Positions 16,831 through 25,118 of a DNA stretch of 64,000 bases are shown in pieces; within the stretch, counting starts at the first letter, position 1; each line of letters opens with the position of its first letter. This DNA comes from Paenibacillus lactis (GTDB lineage: Bacteria; Bacillota; Bacilli; Paenibacillales; Paenibacillaceae): positions 248,001-312,000 of the forward strand of contig NZ_JAGGKI010000001.1 of NCBI RefSeq assembly GCF_017873605.1. The letters are read 5' to 3'. The translations under genes were made by a program, and so were the position numbers. Under the pieces are notes generated by a model that was not told where the DNA came from, searched no databases, and saw only the letters and a program-made list of their open reading frames with translations.

Positions 16831-17943
16831 ATGATCAACATCCTGTTTACCAACTTCTGTATTCTCGTAACTTTTCTATACGTATCGGGCCTGCTGTCCA
16901 GGCAATACGTAACGGGCTTCGATTCGCCCTCCCGCTCCGTTAAACTCTGCGGCGGGGTGCTCTTTGGAATCTACGGGATCATTCTGATGTATTACTCATT
17001 TCCGATCGATCCGAGATTTTTCGCCGATTTACGACATCTCGCCATCATTGTGATCGCCAGCTATCTCGGGTGGCTCCCGTCCCTGATTGCCGGATTGTTA
17101 ATGGCCGTCGGGCGTGTGCTGCTCTTTGGCATGACCGGTTACTCCGCTGTAGCAGGCGCCGGAATGCTGGTGATTGGTATGATCTGCGGGCTTATCTCGT
17201 TAGCCCGATGGGACCGCCTGACTAAAATGATGACCATGTCCATCGCGAGCATGCTCGTGCTGTTCTTTGTGATTGCGTCGAACATTCCGGATCGCGATAA
17301 AGTGTTCAGCGTATTTACCCAACACCTGATTATCTCCCTGCTGGCCACGCTGGTCATCTACATGCTGACCGAGTATATCCATACATCCAATAAGCTGTTT
17401 CTTCAATTGAAAAAATACGCCGAAACCGATTATTTGACCAGCCTGAACAATCTCCGTCAATTTGAGCAGCTGCTGTCCGAGCGCTTTCTGGAAGCCCAGC
17501 ATTTCAGCGAACGTCTGGGGGTGCTCATGATCGATATTGACCATTTCAAAAAAATAAACGACACCTACGGCCATGCGGCCGGAGATGCCGTTCTGCAGCA
17601 GCTGAGCAAGGTGCTGAAGGATAACGCCCGCTCGTTCGACGAGGTTTCCCGCAACGGCGGGGAGGAGTTCTCGGTCCTCGTCCCGGAAGCCACCATCGCC
17701 GAGACGACGGCCCTAGCCGAACGGATCCGGGCCGCGGTGGAGCGTCACGCCTTCACGCTCGATGATGGCACGAAGCTGCATATCACGATATCGATCGGCG
17801 TTGCGGTCCATCCGGACACGATACGCTCCAGGGAAGCCCGCCAGCTGATGGAGCAGGCCGACCAAGAGCTGTACCGGGCCAAAAACAACGGGCGGAACCG
17901 CGTGTGTTCCGCCCCCGAAATCCATGACTATATGCTGAGTTAA
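16831..17943 (+). CDS. membrane diguanylate cyclase (GGDEF) with 5TMR-LYT-type sensor
   Basis: A 370-residue enzyme predicted to make cyclic di-GMP from two GTP. Six or so hydrophobic segments fill residues 4-182, with a pattern like the 5TM-5TMR_LYT sensor module. The GGDEF domain follows (200-365): DYLTSLNNLRQF, DIDHFKKINDTYGHAAGD, active-site GGEEF at 276-280, and SIGVAVHP. An RxxD inhibitory site (R267-S-F-D270) stands exactly five residues before GGEEF, so product feedback inhibition is expected. The stop codon overlaps that of the convergent aldo/keto reductase within a shared TTAA. Confidence 0.92.
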   Translation: MINILFTNFCILVTFLYVSGLLSRQYVTGFDSPSRSVKLCGGVLFGIYGIILMYYSFPIDPRFFADLRHLAIIVIASYLGWLPSLIAGLLMAVGRVLLFGMTGYSAVAGAGMLVIGMICGLISLARWDRLTKMMTMSIASMLVLFFVIASNIPDRDKVFSVFTQHLIISLLATLVIYMLTEYIHTSNKLFLQLKKYAETDYLTSLNNLRQFEQLLSERFLEAQHFSERLGVLMIDIDHFKKINDTYGHAAGDAVLQQLSKVLKDNARSFDEVSRNGGEEFSVLVPEATIAETTALAERIRAAVERHAFTLDDGTKLHITISIGVAVHPDTIRSREARQLMEQADQELYRAKNNGRNRVCSAPEIHDYMLS

Positions 17944-18884
17944 GCGTTACTAAGGATGTCCTCGATCGCGGACAGCGTATCCGGCGTCAGCTTGATGCCG
18001 GATGCTTTGACGTTCTCCTCCACCTGCTCGGGACGGCTTGCGCCGACGAGCGCGCTGGATACGTTGTCCTGGCGCAAAATCCACGCCAAAGCCAGCTGAC
18101 CGACGGTGATGCCGAGCTCGTCCGCGATGCGCCCAAGCGATTGCACCTTCCGAATGCGGTCCTCGCTGATCTTGAGGCGATCCGCTCCCAGCTTGGACGC
18201 CCGGCTCTCTTCAGGCACATCCTGCTTGGCGTTGTACTTGCCCGTGAGCACCCCTTGAGCGAGCGGGGAATATACGACCTGGCCGATGCCTTTCTTCTCG
18301 CCGAGCGGAATGATTTCTTCCTCGATCTTGCGCTCGAACATGTTATACAGCGGCTGGTTCACCACAATCCGGTCCAGCAGGTAACGGTCGGCGATCGCCA
18401 GAGCGGCTTCCATCTGGGCGGCCGTCCACATGCTGACCCCGACATAGAGCACCTTCCCTTGCCGAACGAGGTCGTCGAGCGCCCGCAGCGTTTCTTCAAG
18501 CGGCGTCTCCTCGTGAAACCGGTGGCAGTAGTAAATATCAACGTAATCGGTGCCAAGACGCTTCAGGCTTGCATGGCACTGCTCCATAATGTGCTTGCGG
18601 GATAACCCCTGATCGTTGGGCCCGTCGCCCATTTTGCCGAATACCTTCGTTGCCAGCACGTAGGATTCACGCGGGAATGCTCGCAATGTCTCGCCTACGA
18701 CGACTTCGGCCGCTCCCTGCGCGTACACATTTGCCGTATCAAAAAAGTTCACGCCGAGGCCGTAGGCGGTCTGAATCGACTTCACCGCATTATCACGCTC
18801 TACATACCCGCCGTACGTGAGCCAGCTTCCAAGACTGATTTCGCTTACCTTCAGTCCGCTTCCGCCCAATCTTCGAAATTCCAT
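17940..18884 (-). CDS. aldo/keto reductase, Kv-beta-like subfamily
   Basis: A 314-residue NADPH-dependent oxidoreductase with a TIM-barrel fold. The catalytic tetrad is visible: Asp and Tyr in FFDTANVYAQG, Lys in YVLATKVFG and His in DIYYCHRF. Cofactor-binding VVYSPLAQGVLTGKY and LVGASRPEQVEENV are present. The Kv-beta/YhdN-like features are a short N terminus (MEFRRLGGSGLKVSEI) and LSRKHIMEQCHASLKRLG. The ATG was chosen over a TTG two codons upstream because AGGAGG is 7 bases before it. The substrate is probably an aldehyde or ketone detoxified in the cytosol. The gene stands alone. Confidence 0.9.
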   Translation of the reverse strand: MEFRRLGGSGLKVSEISLGSWLTYGGYVERDNAVKSIQTAYGLGVNFFDTANVYAQGAAEVVVGETLRAFPRESYVLATKVFGKMGDGPNDQGLSRKHIMEQCHASLKRLGTDYVDIYYCHRFHEETPLEETLRALDDLVRQGKVLYVGVSMWTAAQMEAALAIADRYLLDRIVVNQPLYNMFERKIEEEIIPLGEKKGIGQVVYSPLAQGVLTGKYNAKQDVPEESRASKLGADRLKISEDRIRKVQSLGRIADELGITVGQLALAWILRQDNVSSALVGASRPEQVEENVKASGIKLTPDTLSAIEDILSNA

Positions 18885-18968
18885 ATCCAAGCCTCCTCTT
18901 CTACAGAGATTGATGCCTACATCCGTATTGTACCATTTTCCGGTACGCTAGAGGGAGGGAATCCCTGC

Positions 18969-20078
18969 TTACCGTTTGTAGCCGGTGGACTTGATTGTCA
19001 TTTTGACATGAACATTGAACTTGGCCCTCGGGTAAATTTCAGCCCACTTCTCCATTTCGGTATCGTTATTCCAGTGGGTACCCCCGTATCGCAGCCCGAA
19101 GCCCAAGGGATCCAGTCCCGTCTTCTGGATCTTCTCCAGCAGCTTGGTAATCGACTCGGTCAGGTCCTTGTTGAACTCCTTCTCAATTTTGCGGAGTCCT
19201 GCAGGGGTCATCGGCGCCTTATCCTCTTTCTCCTCCAGGATGGCCGTGATGCTGACCTTATAATCGATGGTCTCCGCTCCCTCTTTGGATTCGTTGATTT
19301 TATAGCGGCTTCGGGTCCGGTCCGTGTTCACCTCGAACAATTCCCCTTCGATTTTAATACCGAAGTTGGTGCTTAAGTGCCGTTGGTCCAGCAAGTTATA
19401 CAGCCTTGTCTCATCCCGCGTCAAGATCGTCTTCACCCGGCTCTTGTCCAATAAGGCAACCTTGTCAATGTTCAAAATCTCCTTCCCGGTCGCTTCAATG
19501 ACCGGCATGACGGGATCCTCCCCGGTTTCCGTCATCCGCCTGCTTAAATCGAAGGAGTACGTCTTTGCAATGAAAGGCGATTCTGTCCCATCCTCGCTAA
19601 GCGCCAGAAAAATAGCGTTCCCGGCGATCCGCTCCGTCGCGGGCTGCACCTTCAGGACCGCCTCGGCCGTCGGAATGGCAACGGCCGGATACATCAGGAG
19701 CTGCATATCCCGCCTTCGGACGGTCCAGTCCTGAATTTTGCCGATATCCTGCCGGGCATACGCCTCCCCGTACAAGACCCCTTTGCAATGACCGAAGTCC
19801 AGCTCCTTGTCCACTTTGGACTTCGCCTCCCGGATCGCCTCCGCGATGCTGGTGGATTCCTGCGTAATCAGCACGGTTTTGACGTCCCCCGATTTCGGAT
19901 CGCCTGTAGGGATCGCGATTTTAAAGCTGAACCGGTTCATGTCCGGATTCGTCTCCGAGACGTCGATGCCGATCGCTACGACGAAGAGCCGAAGATCGAT
20001 ATCCCGAAATTCGCACCCGCCGAGCATCATAATCGAACCGCAGATAAGGAGCGTATACCACGTTTTCAAGGATTTCAC
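18969..20078 (-). CDS. Ger(x)C-family spore germination lipoprotein
   Basis: A 369-residue GerC-type subunit of a nutrient germinant receptor. A lipoprotein signal (SIMMLGGC, lipobox LGGC with Cys22) directs it to the outer face of the spore inner membrane. Family features are RDIDLRLFVVAIGIDVSE, the LDFGHCKGVLYGE block and a C-terminal domain (LLEKIQKTGLDPLGFGLRYGG). It overlaps the preceding gerB-type gene by four bases and is the last gene of the operon. The nutrient sensed is not predictable from sequence. Confidence 0.93.
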   Translation of the reverse strand: MKSLKTWYTLLICGSIMMLGGCEFRDIDLRLFVVAIGIDVSETNPDMNRFSFKIAIPTGDPKSGDVKTVLITQESTSIAEAIREAKSKVDKELDFGHCKGVLYGEAYARQDIGKIQDWTVRRRDMQLLMYPAVAIPTAEAVLKVQPATERIAGNAIFLALSEDGTESPFIAKTYSFDLSRRMTETGEDPVMPVIEATGKEILNIDKVALLDKSRVKTILTRDETRLYNLLDQRHLSTNFGIKIEGELFEVNTDRTRSRYKINESKEGAETIDYKVSITAILEEKEDKAPMTPAGLRKIEKEFNKDLTESITKLLEKIQKTGLDPLGFGLRYGGTHWNNDTEMEKWAEIYPRAKFNVHVKMTIKSTGYKR

Positions 20079-21187
20079 GCCCTCCTCCTCCTTCCTCTTC
20101 TTATTGCGGCGTAGATCAAAAGAATGACGAGCAGGATTTCACCCGCAAACCGGACGTCCAGGAACACAATCGCCATATCATTGAGCGTATACTGATTGAT
20201 AACCGTGGCCAGCACGAAAATAACGACGGCGAAAAGGGCCAGAACCCACCACTCCGCCTTCCGTTTCTTAGGCAGCAGCGAGGGCTTCTCGCCTTCCAGC
20301 TTAAATCCTCCCAGAACCAGCTCTTTCCCCACATGCCAGTGGATAATCGAGTTCATCAGAGACAGGATCATATAGACGACAAAGAACACATAGATCATCC
20401 GCTCAATAATAAAATACCGGATTCGGAGCGCATCGACCGTCGAGAAAGCGGGATAGACATGCTCGCCTGCTCCATTGGCTCCCAGAATCCCGATCGGCCC
20501 AAAGAGCGATATGAACAGAGATACGATGCTTACCAGGATGATCGAGAACATGTACCTGACTTTGAATCGGCGGAAGATCCGGTTGAAGACCACCATGTTG
20601 ATGTAGCCGGTATAAATATAAGTCGCTGCGGCTACAGTGCGGTAATTCGGCATATTCCAGGCGTAAGTCATAATTTGCCTTACGGAATCCCAGCTGAAAT
20701 ACGGATTACTGTAGACTCTCCAAGCCATATAGGCAATCAGCGGCATCGTTATGTACAGCACCATTTCCAGCGCGTAGAGCAGCGATTCCGAATCCAGCCT
20801 TGCGCTTAGACCGACAACGACGAGAAATCCGGTCAGAACGATATAAGGCGATACGTCCGGGCTGATGTAGCGGGACGTGATATCCATGAAACTAATCAGC
20901 GTAATTGCGCTGGAAAAGTACCATCCCAGTCCATACAATACCAACAGCAAACCCGAAATCCAAACCGGAAACACCGAATGGAAGATTTCCGGCAGCCCTT
21001 CTCCCGGAAATCGCTGCAGCATCTTGGCGAAGACATACATCAGGATCGCCCCCGCCGGGATCGCAATCAGTACGGACATCAACACTCCGCTGAACCGGTC
21101 CTGGATCAGGATACGGGGCACATAGTTGATCAGGTTGATCGAAGCATTGAGCAGAAAGAGATAGTAAAAGTATTTGTTCCTAACCAC
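20075..21187 (-). CDS. GerB-family spore germination permease-like subunit
   Basis: A protein of about 370 residues with ten or so membrane segments, belonging to the amino-acid-permease-like GerAB family. It probably forms the germinant-binding membrane subunit. A GTG start (VVRNKYFYYLFLLN) is preferred because GGGAG lies 9 bases upstream and it overlaps the gerA stop within GTGGTTAG. A TTG ten codons earlier is an alternative that would lengthen the overlap to 38 bases. Family-like stretches include FPVWISGLLLVLYGLGWY and MIYVFFVVYMILSLMNSIIHW. The end overlaps gerC by four bases. Confidence 0.92.
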   Translation of the reverse strand: MVRNKYFYYLFLLNASINLINYVPRILIQDRFSGVLMSVLIAIPAGAILMYVFAKMLQRFPGEGLPEIFHSVFPVWISGLLLVLYGLGWYFSSAITLISFMDITSRYISPDVSPYIVLTGFLVVVGLSARLDSESLLYALEMVLYITMPLIAYMAWRVYSNPYFSWDSVRQIMTYAWNMPNYRTVAAATYIYTGYINMVVFNRIFRRFKVRYMFSIILVSIVSLFISLFGPIGILGANGAGEHVYPAFSTVDALRIRYFIIERMIYVFFVVYMILSLMNSIIHWHVGKELVLGGFKLEGEKPSLLPKKRKAEWWVLALFAVVIFVLATVINQYTLNDMAIVFLDVRFAGEILLVILLIYAAIRRGRRRRA

Positions 21188-22541
21188 TCTGCGGATCTCC
21201 CTTCCTTCTCCACTCAATCGCGAACATCTTTAAATACGGCTTACCGAAGGAACGCAGACTCGTCAGGTACATAATCAAGGAGACGATCCCAAGGACGATC
21301 CCGACCAGGCCGAAGAAGGTGGATAGGACAATGAATAAGTATTTTGTGACGCGTATCCCCATGCTCATCATCGTGATCGGGATGACGAAGTTGGTAATGG
21401 CTACTGCCGCAACGAGAATTACCATGACGTTGCTGACCAGGCCGGCTTCCGTAGCGGCCGTGCCCAAGATAAGACCGCCTACCGTCGTTGCCGACTGGCT
21501 GACCGCTTTCGGGAGGCGGACGCTCGCCTCGACGAGAAACTCCATCGCCAGCAGCATGAAGAGAACCTCGAAAGAGGACGGATAGGGTACCGTTGCCCGG
21601 CTTCCCGCAATCAGCAGCGTAATCTGCATCTTCAGAATTTCCGGATTGTACGATGTAAAAGCTACGTACAAACTCGGCATCATGACCGTAATGAACAGGG
21701 CTATATACCGGATAGCCTTCAGGAACCAGCCAATGAGCGGCAGCTGGATCTTGTCGTCCATTGCCGTGAAGAAGTCATTAAAGATGGCCGGGAGCACTAG
21801 GACGTACCCGGTAGAGTCCATGAGCACGCATATCTTCCCCTGCGATATGTTCAGCACGGCCCGGTCCGGACGCTCGGTGAGCATCAATGTCGGAAACAGC
21901 CGCAATTTCGGATGCATCGTATGCCGCTCAATCTCAGAAGCAGACTGAATGATATCCGTCTTGAGCTCGGATAGCCGCTTCTTCAGCTCCTTCAGCACCG
22001 AGTGATCTACTTTCATCTCGTCATACATAATAATGAGCCGGGTTTGGGAGATCCGGCCGACCGTCATGAACTCCGTCTTCAAGTCCGTCGTCTGATAACG
22101 GTGACGGATCAAGTTGAGATTCACCTCGATATTTTCCGTAAACGAATCGTCCGGTCCCTGCATTACATTCTCGGTGCTTGCCGGTTGGACGGATCCGGCA
22201 TTGACCAGCACGGCATCGAGCAGCAGCACCCGGTCGCGGATGAAGATCGCAACGCAGCCTCTAAGCATATTGCGCAGCAGCTCCTGCTTATCCTTAGGCT
22301 CCAGGCTTGACGGGAACGACCGGATAAATCGCTCGAACAGCTCCATGGAGTTCAGCTCGTAGAATCGGTTAATCAAATTGTCGTTAACTAGGATGGGGTC
22401 GCACATACTTTTGAGATAGATGAGATGCGCATGCCCTTCCTCATTCTTCAGCTCACGCTGCTCAACGTCCCCGATATTCTTCAACTGCTCCTGCAGGCAT
22501 TTCCTTGCTTCTTCGGCTTGCAGCTTTTGGTCGGTGGCCAT
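21180..22541 (-). CDS. GerA-family spore germination protein
   Basis: A 453-residue A-subunit of a nutrient germinant receptor, first gene of a gerA-gerB-gerC operon. The start MATDQKLQAEEARK has GGAGGG 7 bases upstream. A large hydrophilic N-terminal domain (about 1-235) ends in the family motif FPTLMLTERPDRAVLNISQGKICVL as split blocks. About five membrane segments follow, including IRYIALFITVMMPSLYVAFT and a conserved FEVLFMLLAMEFLVEASVRLP region. It acts in the spore inner membrane with the two downstream products. Expression is presumably late forespore-specific (sigma-G type), but I could not identify the promoter with confidence. Confidence 0.95.
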   Translation of the reverse strand: MATDQKLQAEEARKCLQEQLKNIGDVEQRELKNEEGHAHLIYLKSMCDPILVNDNLINRFYELNSMELFERFIRSFPSSLEPKDKQELLRNMLRGCVAIFIRDRVLLLDAVLVNAGSVQPASTENVMQGPDDSFTENIEVNLNLIRHRYQTTDLKTEFMTVGRISQTRLIIMYDEMKVDHSVLKELKKRLSELKTDIIQSASEIERHTMHPKLRLFPTLMLTERPDRAVLNISQGKICVLMDSTGYVLVLPAIFNDFFTAMDDKIQLPLIGWFLKAIRYIALFITVMMPSLYVAFTSYNPEILKMQITLLIAGSRATVPYPSSFEVLFMLLAMEFLVEASVRLPKAVSQSATTVGGLILGTAATEAGLVSNVMVILVAAVAITNFVIPITMMSMGIRVTKYLFIVLSTFFGLVGIVLGIVSLIMYLTSLRSFGKPYLKMFAIEWRRKGDPQSG

Positions 22542-22782
22542 GATCGATCCCTCCTTTATCATTGACAAGCAAACCGCTCAAGTCCTTCTATTTTCTGTAC
22601 AAATGTCCCAAATTATTAACAATCAACCAGAAAAGTTTGCCGGGATTCGCAAGCTTCGGGAAAGCACCCTATTTTTCACGCCGGTCTTCTCGTTTCTAAT
22701 TGGTCTATTGTGGTAATAATGGGGACAAGCGTATTGGAGAAACAGCAGCTGAAATTATAGAGAGACTAAAGGAGGAATCCAG

Positions 22783-24336
22783 ATGAACCCATCGGGCACA
22801 TCTTATCATCAATTGCCCCGGTATCCGGAATCGCTGTGGAGAGCAACGACCGATCTCCCTTCCTTTCCGCGGCTCGCGGAGGATATTGAAACGGACGTCG
22901 CTGTAGTCGGCGCAGGCATAACGGGCATTACGACCGCCTATTTGCTGGCAAAGGCCGGGAAGGATGTCGTACTTCTTGAGGCGGGGAAAATCTTCAACGG
23001 AACGACCGGTTATACGACCGCGAAGGTTACGGCTCAGCACGGACAGATCTACCATGAGCTGATCCAGCATTTTGGAGAGGAACAGGCGCGCCTCTATTAT
23101 GAAGCGAACCGGGAAGCCATTGAGTTTATAAGAGATATCGTAGGCGGAGAGGAAGACAAGTTCGGACTGAAGCTGGAGGATGCCTACATCTATACAGAGC
23201 AGGATGGCAAAACGCTCGAGAAGCTGGAGCAGGAATACCGGGCATACGAGAAGCTGGACATTCCAGGCGAATGGACGGATCGGCTTCCATTGCCGATTCC
23301 GGTAACAGGGGCTGTGAAAATGCCGGGACAATACCGGTTCCATCCCCTGCACTATGTGAAGCATCTGACCGAGAAGTTTCTGGAGCTTGGCGGGCGCATT
23401 TATGAAAATACGACCATTGGAGGAAAGATTGAGACCGATGGTCCGCTGTCGCTGCAGACCAAACGGGGCAATCATCGCATCACGTGCAAATACGCGGTGT
23501 CCGCCTCGCATTTCCCTTTTCATGACGGCAAGGGCCTCTATTTCTCCAGGCTGCACGTCGAACGTTCCTATGCCATTGCGGTTAAGCCGGAGACCGCGTA
23601 TCCGGGCGGCATGTATTTGAGCGTGGACAATCCGACCCGTTCCCTTCGGTCCGCATCGTACCAGGGCGAAGAGCTCGTCATTGTCGGCGGGGAGAATCAT
23701 GCGACAGGCCGCAGCATCTGTACCCATCAGCATTATGAGAACCTGGAGGTGTTCGCAGGAAATCTGCTGGGGGCAATCTCCATCCCTTACCGCTGGTCCG
23801 CACAGGATTTGATCACGCTGGATAATGTCCCGTATATCGGACCGATCACAGCGGACGAGGACCGAATCCTGGTAGCAACGGGATACCGGAAGTGGGGCAT
23901 GACGACAAGCACGCTAGCGGCCCACATCATCAGCGATCACATCCTTGAAGCCGACAACCGGTACGCCGAATTATTCAGCCCGTCCCGGTTTAAGGCGGAT
24001 CCGTCCATTAAAACCTTTATCGTTCAAAATGCGGCCGTTGCGAAGGATCTGGTGTCCGGCAAAGTGGATATGTCCGATGCGGATATGTCCACGCTTCAGA
24101 ACGGAGAAGGCGCCGTGGTCCGCCATAACGGGCAGCGCGCAGGCGCTTATAAGGATGAAGAGGGCAAACTGTTTCTGGTGGACACCACCTGCACGCATAT
24201 GGGCTGCGAAGTAGAGTGGAACGAGGGCGAGCGTTCCTGGGACTGTCCTTGTCACGGTTCCAGATACGGCTATAACGGCGAAGTGCTGGAGGGACCGGCG
24301 ACTGAGCCGCTCAAGCAGCTGGACCCGGAGAGCTGA
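22783..24336 (+). CDS. FAD-dependent oxidoreductase with C-terminal Rieske [2Fe-2S] domain (YhfW-like)
   Basis: A 517-residue two-domain redox protein. The N-terminal DAO-type FAD domain has the Rossmann motif VAVVGAGITGITTAYLLAKAG and the ribose-binding E of VVLLEAGK. The C-terminal Rieske cluster ligands are C470-x-H472 (TCTHMGC) and C488-x-x-H491 (CPCHGS). The combination is that of Bacillus YhfW-like proteins, whose substrate is not established. AGGAGG lies 8 bases before the ATG. It is divergent from the ger operon and stands alone. The two cofactors suggest electron transfer from an amine or other substrate through the Rieske centre. Confidence 0.9.
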   Translation: MNPSGTSYHQLPRYPESLWRATTDLPSFPRLAEDIETDVAVVGAGITGITTAYLLAKAGKDVVLLEAGKIFNGTTGYTTAKVTAQHGQIYHELIQHFGEEQARLYYEANREAIEFIRDIVGGEEDKFGLKLEDAYIYTEQDGKTLEKLEQEYRAYEKLDIPGEWTDRLPLPIPVTGAVKMPGQYRFHPLHYVKHLTEKFLELGGRIYENTTIGGKIETDGPLSLQTKRGNHRITCKYAVSASHFPFHDGKGLYFSRLHVERSYAIAVKPETAYPGGMYLSVDNPTRSLRSASYQGEELVIVGGENHATGRSICTHQHYENLEVFAGNLLGAISIPYRWSAQDLITLDNVPYIGPITADEDRILVATGYRKWGMTTSTLAAHIISDHILEADNRYAELFSPSRFKADPSIKTFIVQNAAVAKDLVSGKVDMSDADMSTLQNGEGAVVRHNGQRAGAYKDEEGKLFLVDTTCTHMGCEVEWNEGERSWDCPCHGSRYGYNGEVLEGPATEPLKQLDPES

Positions 24337-24455
24337 TCCATAACGCAGAACCAGATGGATAAGCAGGTTCAACGCTGGCTAGGTCATTTGCAGTTGATGG
24401 GGCAAATGGCTGTCTGTCCACGTGTTGAGTTCTGTTTTTCTCATTCAAAAGCATG

Positions 24456-24483
24456 CAAAAAAGGCACCCCTTACGGGTGCCTT
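24456..24483 (-). terminator. intrinsic terminator of the HELGH protein gene
   Basis: GGCACCC/GGGTGCC stem with a 5-base loop; on the minus strand it runs into TTTTTT. It may also help end the convergent FAD/Rieske transcript, although the plus-strand U-run is poor. Confidence 0.8.
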
Positions 24484-24539
24484 CATGTATTTGTAAGACG
24501 TCCAGCATGGAATTTCGGCCGACGACAGTTCAGCATGAA

Positions 24540-24992
24540 TTAGGCGCTAACGGTTGCCGGTTCTTCCCGGTATGCCTCGAGCGATTGATCCACGATGACC
24601 TTCACCAGGGAAGGATCCACATCGCTTATCCAAGGCATCGCAAGATTCCAGGCATTCTCCTCAATTTGCCGCAGGATCCGCATGTCTTCCCATTCATCAA
24701 CCGATGAATCCAGCAGATCGCACAGCTCGGATAATTGGCCGTCCATCGAATGACCCAGTTCATGCGCGAAGACGACGGCATAATAAGCGTACACCTGTTC
24801 AAGCGATCCGAACAATTGCAGGCACTGCTGGCGAATGACCTCCGTATACATGGTCACGCTGTGATCGCCTATGGCATATTTCCCTCCGACTAACCGACCC
24901 CCCGGGAAATAGCCGTCCAGCTGTACGGTAACGCTGCTGCCCGACCGACGTAGAAGCTCTTGCGTAATGCGGTTCAGTTCAGACTTATTCAA
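24540..24992 (-). CDS. small HExxH zincin-like protein of unknown function
   Basis: A 150-residue soluble protein with a metallopeptidase-like H77-E-L-G-H81 motif (VVFAHELGHSMDGQLSEL) and downstream acidic residues (RQIEENAWNLAMPW) that could supply a third zinc ligand. There is no signal peptide, so it is probably cytoplasmic. The first half (VQLDGYFPGGRLVGGKYAIGD as separate blocks) gives no family I recognise. The arrangement of HExxH followed by ENxAW is reminiscent of ImmA/IrrE-type zincins, but no partner repressor is adjacent. Monocistronic, with its own terminator. Function not assigned. Confidence 0.6.
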   Translation of the reverse strand: MNKSELNRITQELLRRSGSSVTVQLDGYFPGGRLVGGKYAIGDHSVTMYTEVIRQQCLQLFGSLEQVYAYYAVVFAHELGHSMDGQLSELCDLLDSSVDEWEDMRILRQIEENAWNLAMPWISDVDPSLVKVIVDQSLEAYREEPATVSA

Positions 24993-25118
24993 TAATGATC
25001 ATGGCTCCCTTAAAAAGTATAAACAACATTATAGTAGAACCCTAAGAAATTGCAACAAGAAATATGCTGTTCAGCTTGCTGTTACGGGCTTTTTCGCTGG
25101 CTTCCATGCCTATAAAAA

